Shown: in pieces, positions 58,895 through 64,000 of the stretch
How the letters are laid out: the number at the start of each line of letters is the position of its first letter
Position numbering within the stretch: position 1 is the stretch's first letter
Program-made: the position numbers and the translations under genes
From: Kitasatospora sp. MAA19
GTDB taxonomy: Bacteria > Actinomycetota > Actinomycetes > Streptomycetales > Streptomycetaceae
DNA length: 64,000 nt
Direction of reading: 5' to 3'
NCBI RefSeq assembly: GCF_029894125.1
Contig: NZ_JARXYZ010000009.1
Coordinates: 215,297 to 279,296, forward strand
The notes under the pieces: model-generated
Told to the model about the DNA's origin: nothing
The model's database searches: none
The model's input: only the letters and a program-made list of their open reading frames with translations

Positions 58895-59932
58895 ATGAAG
58901 AGCCGAACCATCCGGACCACCTGCACGGGCTGCATCGCCGTGTTGCTCGCCGGCTGCCTCACCGCCTGCGGTGGCAGTGATGACCCCGGCAACTCCCGCC
59001 CCCAGATCGGCATCGACATCCCCCGCGCCGACTCCGACTTCTGGAAGGCGTACGCGAAGTACATCCAGCAGGAGATCAACGACCAGCAGCTGAGTGTCCT
59101 GCCCCCGACCCGTTCGAACGGCGACGACGCGACGTTCACCGCCAACGTCCACTCGCTGGCCACCCGGCATCCCAAATCCATCGTCATGGCGCCGCAGAAC
59201 ACCATGACCACCGATTCGACACTCTCCGAGTTGTTCCGTGCCAACATCCACACGATCAGCGTGGACACCGAACCGGAGCACGGCAGCGTCTACATGGTGG
59301 TCCGCACCGACAACAAGGCGTACGGCGCCAAGGCCTGCGAGTTCCTCGGCAAGCAGCTCGGTGGCAAGGGCAAGGTCGCCGAACTCCAGGGCGCACTGAG
59401 CTCCATCAACGGATACGAACGCTCCGAGGGATTCGCCGCCTGCATGAAACGCAACTTCCCCGGTATCCAGGTGATCGCGCTGCCCACCGACTGGAAGGGC
59501 GACGTCGCCTCCGCCAAGCTCCAGTCCACCCTCGCCGCCAACCGGGACCTGAACGGCATCTACCTGCAGGCCGGCGGCGTCTTCCTCCAGCCCACCCTCG
59601 ACCTCCTACGCCAGAAGGGCCTGCTCAAGCCCGCCGGCCAGCCCGGCCACATCGCCATCGTCTCCAACGACGGCATCCCGCAGGAGTTCGACGCGATCCG
59701 CAAGGGCGACATCGACGCGACCGTCTCCCAGCCCGCCGACCTCTACGCCAAGTACGCCCTGTACTATGCCAAGGCCGCGGCCGAGGGCAGGAACTTCCAA
59801 CCCGGGCCCACCGACCACCAGTCGACCATCATCCAGCTGCCCAACGGCCTGGAGGACCAGCTCCCCGCTCCCCTGGTCACCAAGGAGAACGTCGACGACC
59901 CGTCGCTCTGGGCCAACCACGCCGCGGGCTGA
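58895..59932 (+). CDS. sugar ABC transporter substrate-binding lipoprotein 2
   Basis: A 345-residue paralogue of the protein at 54286, with a better lipobox (LLAGCLTAC, anchor Cys at about residue 25). The first third differs (QQLSVLPPTRSNGDDATFTA), whereas the last two thirds are nearly identical, including a 146-bp stretch without a single difference. No ATPase or permease follows, so it must share the importer encoded upstream, probably widening sugar specificity. The N-terminal part that differs forms part of the ligand cleft. ATG 58895 is used. Confidence 0.92.
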   Translation: MKSRTIRTTCTGCIAVLLAGCLTACGGSDDPGNSRPQIGIDIPRADSDFWKAYAKYIQQEINDQQLSVLPPTRSNGDDATFTANVHSLATRHPKSIVMAPQNTMTTDSTLSELFRANIHTISVDTEPEHGSVYMVVRTDNKAYGAKACEFLGKQLGGKGKVAELQGALSSINGYERSEGFAACMKRNFPGIQVIALPTDWKGDVASAKLQSTLAANRDLNGIYLQAGGVFLQPTLDLLRQKGLLKPAGQPGHIAIVSNDGIPQEFDAIRKGDIDATVSQPADLYAKYALYYAKAAAEGRNFQPGPTDHQSTIIQLPNGLEDQLPAPLVTKENVDDPSLWANHAAG

Positions 59933-60047
59933 CCGAGGCGGGCCGCAGAACCAGGCCGGCCTCCACCGCACCAACGGGACGACGGGACTCCGGTCTGTGC
60001 ACCACCACTGATTGCTCCCCCACCCACCCCCGCTGAGGGGCCGCACC

Positions 60048-60500
60048 ATGCGAAGTGCACCGGTGGCCAGGGCGATCGTCGCCCTGGCCCTGGGTACCGC
60101 CGCCGCCTGGTCACCCGCCACGGCGACCGCCTCCTCCTCGACCACGACCACCACTCGTCCGGCATCGACGACCCGAAACCAACCCAGACCGTCCTCGCCA
60201 AGGCCGCCACCGAACTGGCCGCCGTCGAGAACGTCGAACTCGGCGACCTCACCGGCCGCGCCGGGCACGCCGTCCTCCTCAGCCGCGAGGACTCCTCCCC
60301 CCGTCCGGGTTCCCGCCGACCGCCTCCTGCAGCGGGACGGCCCCGTGCGAGAGACCGCCACGAAGCCGGCCGACGGCCGCTGGCAGCGTCCGGCTTCCGT
60401 AACCGTGGCAGCGGTGGCGCACCAGTCAGCTCGGGAGTCCCTCGGCGCCCTGGGCCGGGCAGGACGGCGGGTGCGGCGAGAAGTCGGGCGGGTCGGCTGA
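60048..60500 (+). pseudogene. small secreted protein with two compensating frameshifts
   Basis: ATG 60048 after GCTGAGGGG opens a signal peptide (MRSAPVARAIVALALGTAAA, then WSPATATA). From about 60145 to 60300 the codon pattern (G/C in third position) moves to another frame, reading DHDHHSSGIDDPKP, then LAKAATELAAVENVELGDLT and AGHAVLLSRED. It then returns to the first frame, PADRLLQRDGPVRETATKPA, and stops at 60500, sharing TGA/ATG with the next gene. Two sequencing errors or two compensating mutations would both explain this. The family is not recognised. Confidence 0.45.
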
Positions 60501-61747
60501 TGCGCGGCGGGGCGTTTCTGGAGGCCGACTGGCAGCGCGAGACCCTGCGCACCAACCTGTGGCTGGTCCCGGCGGTCGAGGCGGCGGTCGCGGCCGCCCT
60601 GTTCGCCTGCACCGTGCTGTTGGACCGGTACGCCTACAACGGCCGCTTCTCCCTGCCGACGTGGGTGCTGAGCGGAGCCGCCGACGGTGCCCGGCAGATC
60701 CTGACCACGATCGCCGCGGCGATCATCACCGTGGTCGGCCTGGTCTTCTCGATCACGATCGTCGCCCTGACCCTGGCATCGACCCAGTTCGGGCCCCGGA
60801 TGCTGCGCAACTTCATCCGGGACCGCGGTACGCAACTGACCCTGGGCACCTTCGTGGCCACCTTCTTCTACACCGTGCTGGTCCTGGTCGCGATCAGCCC
60901 CGGACCGCACGGGGACTTCGTCCCGCACCTGTCGATCACCGTGTCCCTCGCACTGACCGTCGTCGATCTGGCCGTGCTGATCTACTTCATCCACCACATC
61001 GCGACGATGATCCAGCTGCCCCAGGTCATCGCGAGCATCGCCGACGACCTCGGCCGCGCCATCGAGACCCAGGGCGGCACGGACACCGACGTACCCGGGA
61101 CCCTGCGCGCCGGTCCCACCGAGGACGAGCTGATCCGGCGGATCGAGTCCTCCGGGGCCACGATCCCGACCACGGCCAGCGGCTATCTGCAGTACATCCG
61201 ACACGAACGGCTGGTCCTGATCGCCACGGAGTCGGGTGCCGTGCTCCACCTTCCGTACCGGACGCTGACCCAAGACGTGTCCTTCGGCGTCGACCAGTTG
61301 GTGGAGATCGCGATCCGCGCCCTCTCGTCCGCCGTGAACGACACGTTCACCGCGCTGACCTGCATCGACTGGCTGAGCGAGTGCCTGTGCCGGATCACCA
61401 CCGGATGGCATCCGCAGCGCGTGCACCAGGACGTGAGCGGCCACATCCGTGTCATCGCCTACCAGGCCGACTACGACCGGCTGGTCCAGCGCGCCTTCGA
61501 GAAGATCCGCCAGTCGGCGCCCGGCATGCCCGCGGTGATGATCCGCCAGCTGGACGGCCTTCACAAGATCATGGAACAGACCTCGGCGCCGGCCAGGCGC
61601 CAGGTCCTGCTGGAGCAGGCGACCATGATCCAGCGGTCGTGCGACGCCTCGGTCCCCGAGGAGGCCGACCGCCTGGACGTGCGCCGCAGGTACCGCGCAC
61701 TGCTCGCCCTCCGGGACGACGTGGAACCGGCGCCCGCCGAGTCGTAG
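60500..61747 (+). CDS. DUF2254 membrane protein
   Basis: A 415-residue protein. Four N-terminal helices (LWLVPAVEAAVAAALFACTV, ILTTIAAAIITVVGLVFSIT, LTLGTFVATFFYTVLVLVAI, LSITVSLALTVVDLAVLIYF) are followed by a large cytosolic domain with VLHLPYRTLTQDVSFGVDQLVEIAIRALS split by the SFGVDQ motif and SSAVNDTFTALTCIDWLSEC. These are DUF2254 hallmarks; the ALTLASTQFGPRMLRNFIRD loop is diagnostic. The role is unknown. The ATG overlaps the upstream stop (TGATG), so the two genes are translationally coupled. Confidence 0.88.
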   Translation: MRGGAFLEADWQRETLRTNLWLVPAVEAAVAAALFACTVLLDRYAYNGRFSLPTWVLSGAADGARQILTTIAAAIITVVGLVFSITIVALTLASTQFGPRMLRNFIRDRGTQLTLGTFVATFFYTVLVLVAISPGPHGDFVPHLSITVSLALTVVDLAVLIYFIHHIATMIQLPQVIASIADDLGRAIETQGGTDTDVPGTLRAGPTEDELIRRIESSGATIPTTASGYLQYIRHERLVLIATESGAVLHLPYRTLTQDVSFGVDQLVEIAIRALSSAVNDTFTALTCIDWLSECLCRITTGWHPQRVHQDVSGHIRVIAYQADYDRLVQRAFEKIRQSAPGMPAVMIRQLDGLHKIMEQTSAPARRQVLLEQATMIQRSCDASVPEEADRLDVRRRYRALLALRDDVEPAPAES

Positions 61748-61778
61748 GCGACGCTGCCCGGCCGCCGTCGGCCGGGCC

Positions 61779-63593
61779 TCACAGCGAGAGCCGGTGCGGC
61801 AGGACGCAGACGACGACGTCGGTGCGGGCCCGCAGGACGGCCGCGAGCAGGATGCCGCGCTGGTTCTGCAGAATCTGGTAGCGGCGGTGCCGGGGCTCGA
61901 CCTCGGGGATGAGGACCGCGATCTGGCGGCCGCCCAGTGCCTCGTTCCGGACGTACCGGACGATGGGCTCGACCAGCGAGCGCTGCGGGCTGTCGATCAC
62001 CTGCAGGCGCACACCGGGGTTCCACTCGTCCCACCGCCTGACCAGGGCGGCGGCCGTCCCGGGGTCGGACTGGACGGTGACGGCGACCACCTCGTCGCCG
62101 AGCGCGAGTGCGGCGCTGAGCGCGTGCTCGGCCAGCTTGCTGACCTCGCCGATCGGCACGATCACCAGACTGGAGTTGCGGGTCGGCCGCGCGGGGACCC
62201 GGCCGAGCCCAAGCTCGACCTCGACGGCCGTGTAGTAGCCCTGGATCCGCGCGAAGAGCAGCATCATCAGCGGTACCGCGACCACGACGAGCCAGGCGCC
62301 CTCCAGGAACTTCGAGAGCAGGAACACCAGCGTCGCCACCGCCGTCATCACGGCCCCGGTGCCGTTGATCACCGCCCGGCGCCGCCAGCCCGGTGGGCGC
62401 TGTCGGCGCCAGTGCCGGACCAGACCGGTCTGGCTGATGGTGAAGCCGGTGAAGACCCCGATGGCGAAGAGCGGGATCAGCCGCTGGGTGTCGGCGTCGA
62501 CGGCGAGCAGGAGCAGCGCGGAGAGCAGGGCGAGCGCGAGCACGCCGTAGCGGTACACGGGGCGTTCCCTGCGCAGCCCGAACAGGTGGGGCAGCCGGTG
62601 GTCCCGGGCCAGCAGGCTCATCAGGACCGGCAGCCCGCCGAAGCTGGTGTTGGCGGCCAGCGCCAGGATGACGGCGACGAGCACATTGGTCGCGTAGTAC
62701 GCCCACCCGTCGCCGTAGGCTCCGGCAGCCAGTTGGGCCAGCACCGTCACCCCGTAGCGCGGGGCGACGTGGTCGCGGCGGATCAGCACCGCCAGGCCCA
62801 GCAGCATCACCCCGAGCAGTGCGCCGAGCATCAGCTCGGTGCGCTGGGCGCGCTTCGCGCGCGGCTCGCGGAAGGCCGGCACGCCGTTGGCGATCGCCTC
62901 CACCCCGGTCAGGGCGGAGCAGCCGGCGGCGAACGCCTTGAGTACGAGCAGCAGGCCGAGGGTGGCGGTCACCGGTACGGTCCGGGCGGTACCGACCACG
63001 GCGGCGGGGTGGGTCCTGGCCAGTCCCAGCACGATGATGCCGAGGATGGTCCCGATGAACAGCACCGTGGGGAGCATCATCACCCGGGCGCTCTCCGCGA
63101 TGCCGCGCAGGTTCACCAGGGTGAGCAGGGCCAGCAGCCCGAGGCAGACCTCCACCAGGTGCCCGTTCAGCGTGGGGAAGGCGGAGGCGAGACTGGCGGC
63201 TCCGGCCGCGAGGCTGACGGCGACGGTGAGCACGTAGTCCACCACCAGGCTCGCCGCCGCCAGCAGGCTGACCGGTGCGCCGAGGTCCTTCTTGGCGACC
63301 GCGTAGGCACCGCCGCCGTCCGGGTGGACGGCGATCACCTGCCGGTAGGAGACCACCAGGACGGCGAGCAGCACGGTGATGGCCACGGTGATCGGCAGCG
63401 CGGCGGTGAGGGCGCCCGTGCCCGCCGCGATCAGCACGAGGACGATCGCCTCGGGCCCGTACGCGACGGAGCTCAGTGCGTCGAGTGACAGCGCGGCGAG
63501 CCCCTCCAGGCTGGTCAGGTGGTCCCGGCCGCCCTCTCCCGGCAACAGCCGTACCTTCGGGCGGAGCTCACGACGGGACATGCCGTATGCCAA
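61779..63593 (-). CDS. APC-family permease, KimA-like potassium/amino-acid transporter
   Basis: A 604-residue protein: 12 helices (LSLDALSSVAYGPEAIVLVL, VVSYRQVIAVHPDGGGAYAV, KAFAAGCSALTGVEAIANGV) and a C-terminal cytosolic domain of about 140 residues (NSSLVIVPIGEVSKLAEHAL, RYVRNEALGGRQIAVLIPEV). The layout and motifs match KimA/YdaO-type K+ importers, where the cytosolic domain binds c-di-AMP, though a basic amino-acid substrate cannot be excluded. The TTG at 63593 has GAGG just upstream; the ATG at 63581 has no ribosome site, so the TTG is favoured. No c-di-AMP riboswitch fold was recognised upstream. Confidence 0.85.
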   Translation of the reverse strand: MAYGMSRRELRPKVRLLPGEGGRDHLTSLEGLAALSLDALSSVAYGPEAIVLVLIAAGTGALTAALPITVAITVLLAVLVVSYRQVIAVHPDGGGAYAVAKKDLGAPVSLLAAASLVVDYVLTVAVSLAAGAASLASAFPTLNGHLVEVCLGLLALLTLVNLRGIAESARVMMLPTVLFIGTILGIIVLGLARTHPAAVVGTARTVPVTATLGLLLVLKAFAAGCSALTGVEAIANGVPAFREPRAKRAQRTELMLGALLGVMLLGLAVLIRRDHVAPRYGVTVLAQLAAGAYGDGWAYYATNVLVAVILALAANTSFGGLPVLMSLLARDHRLPHLFGLRRERPVYRYGVLALALLSALLLLAVDADTQRLIPLFAIGVFTGFTISQTGLVRHWRRQRPPGWRRRAVINGTGAVMTAVATLVFLLSKFLEGAWLVVVAVPLMMLLFARIQGYYTAVEVELGLGRVPARPTRNSSLVIVPIGEVSKLAEHALSAALALGDEVVAVTVQSDPGTAAALVRRWDEWNPGVRLQVIDSPQRSLVEPIVRYVRNEALGGRQIAVLIPEVEPRHRRYQILQNQRGILLAAVLRARTDVVVCVLPHRLSL

Positions 63594-64000
63594 GGAGACC
63601 TCACCGCCGACGGAGGGTTGACGCCGTCGCCCAGTCTGCCGGGCCGCGTGACGGCACGGCGCGCCCGGCAGCCGTCGCCGGGAGGCCGGTCACACTGACG
63701 GGTCAATCGACCGACGGACGGTCATCCCCTCGTCGGAGAATCGCAGGACGCCGCCGCGCTCGCCCGCTCCGGGTACGCGCCGTGCTGATCTGCGCCGACG
63801 ACGACGCGATCCTGCACGGCCGGCGGGCCCACGCCGACCACCGCGATCTACACGTCGCCTGGAGCCCGGACGGCCGGCCCACACTCGTCCTGCCCTGGGA
63901 CGAATCCCACGACGACCACGCGGCCGTCTCCATGGAAAACCGGCCTTCCCGGTCCCCCACCATGGAGGGATGGACAGACACCCGATCGACGTTCCGGGCG
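63594..64000. other. 407-bp end region, possible partial plus-strand gene
   Basis: A plus-strand frame from GTG 63782 stays open to the window end (VLICADDDAILHGRRAHADH, then LVLPWDESHDDHAAV). Its first 50 codons have good third-position GC, but the later ones do not, no ribosome site precedes it and no family is recognised. It may be the start of a gene or a remnant. The part 63594-63780 shows nothing I can support except the KimA-like gene's leader. Confidence 0.25.

Noticed and set aside
63594..63780. c-di-AMP (ydaO) riboswitch before the KimA-like permease
   Set aside because: The leader lacks the conserved core motifs that I can recall for this riboswitch; a covariance-model search would be needed to exclude it fully.

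Overview
The window looks like chromosomal DNA from a streptomycete-type actinomycete (Streptomyces or Kitasatospora). It is very GC-rich, with third codon positions almost always G or C. The gene set fits: a cytosolic cold-shock protein, an LCP-family cell-wall ligase, class-I signal peptidase with a long acidic tail, the tiny ribosomal protein bL37, several GntR/TetR/MarR regulators, and sorting signals of the LAXTG type. I saw no tRNA or rRNA gene and no CRISPR array.

Region 1 (1-15,000) is a hypoxia/dormancy-type island like the DosR (mycobacteria) and OsdR (Streptomyces) regulons. It holds the end of a NarL-type response regulator, CBS and CBS-BON proteins, a GNAT/acyl-CoA synthetase fusion, a DUF1918 protein, a flavodoxin, a PhoU-like protein, a PntA/alanine-dehydrogenase-like protein, a universal stress protein and an Hrp1-like CBS pair. 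Five 16-bp sites resembling AGGGCCGATCGGCCCT lie in front of these genes. The island is decaying: I find in-place remnants of pncB, an APC permease, an SPFH protein, a CBS-BON protein and an apparent Rv1733c::CBS-protease chimera. A 5-oxoprolinase/hydantoinase-type enzyme, a nucleoside deaminase and cspA lie inside it.

Region 2 (15,000-31,700) is ordinary chromosome: LCP ligase, zinc-ribbon protein, signal peptidase, XRE-cupin regulator, a four-helix membrane protein, bL37, an SDR lacking its catalytic lysine, CorA with an upstream Arg/Pro-rich leader ORF, a flavoprotein, an ATP-grasp enzyme, an ABC-F protein, and a divergent MarR/esterase pair. Two identical-architecture palindromes (YTCTACA-N4-TGTAGAR) control sites 3 kb apart.

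Region 3 (31,750-39,740) is a junkyard of mobile DNA: a serine-recombinase tail, a LAXTG surface-protein tail, three broken tyrosine recombinases, a frameshifted cytosine methyltransferase, a DinB protein, a phosphotransferase, and an apparently intact IS200/IS605 element with divergent tnpA and tnpB.

Region 4 (39,835-44,800) is a compact apocarotenoid-like cluster: a carotenoid cleavage oxygenase between one cytosolic and one exported SRPBCC (START-fold) protein, an MFS exporter, and a TetR repressor with two clean operators.

Region 5 (44,900-59,930) is a complete non-phosphorylating L-fucose (or related 6-deoxysugar) catabolic system. Nine minus-strand genes, mostly overlapping by 1-4 nt, encode mutarotase, dehydrogenase, lactonase, dehydratase, SDR dehydrogenase and diketo-acid hydrolase, which would yield pyruvate and L-lactate, plus LutABC to oxidise the lactate. 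Divergently transcribed are a sugar ABC importer, a second GntR regulator and a second, recombined copy of the binding protein.

Region 6 (60,000-64,000) holds a damaged secreted protein, a DUF2254 membrane protein and a KimA-like APC permease.
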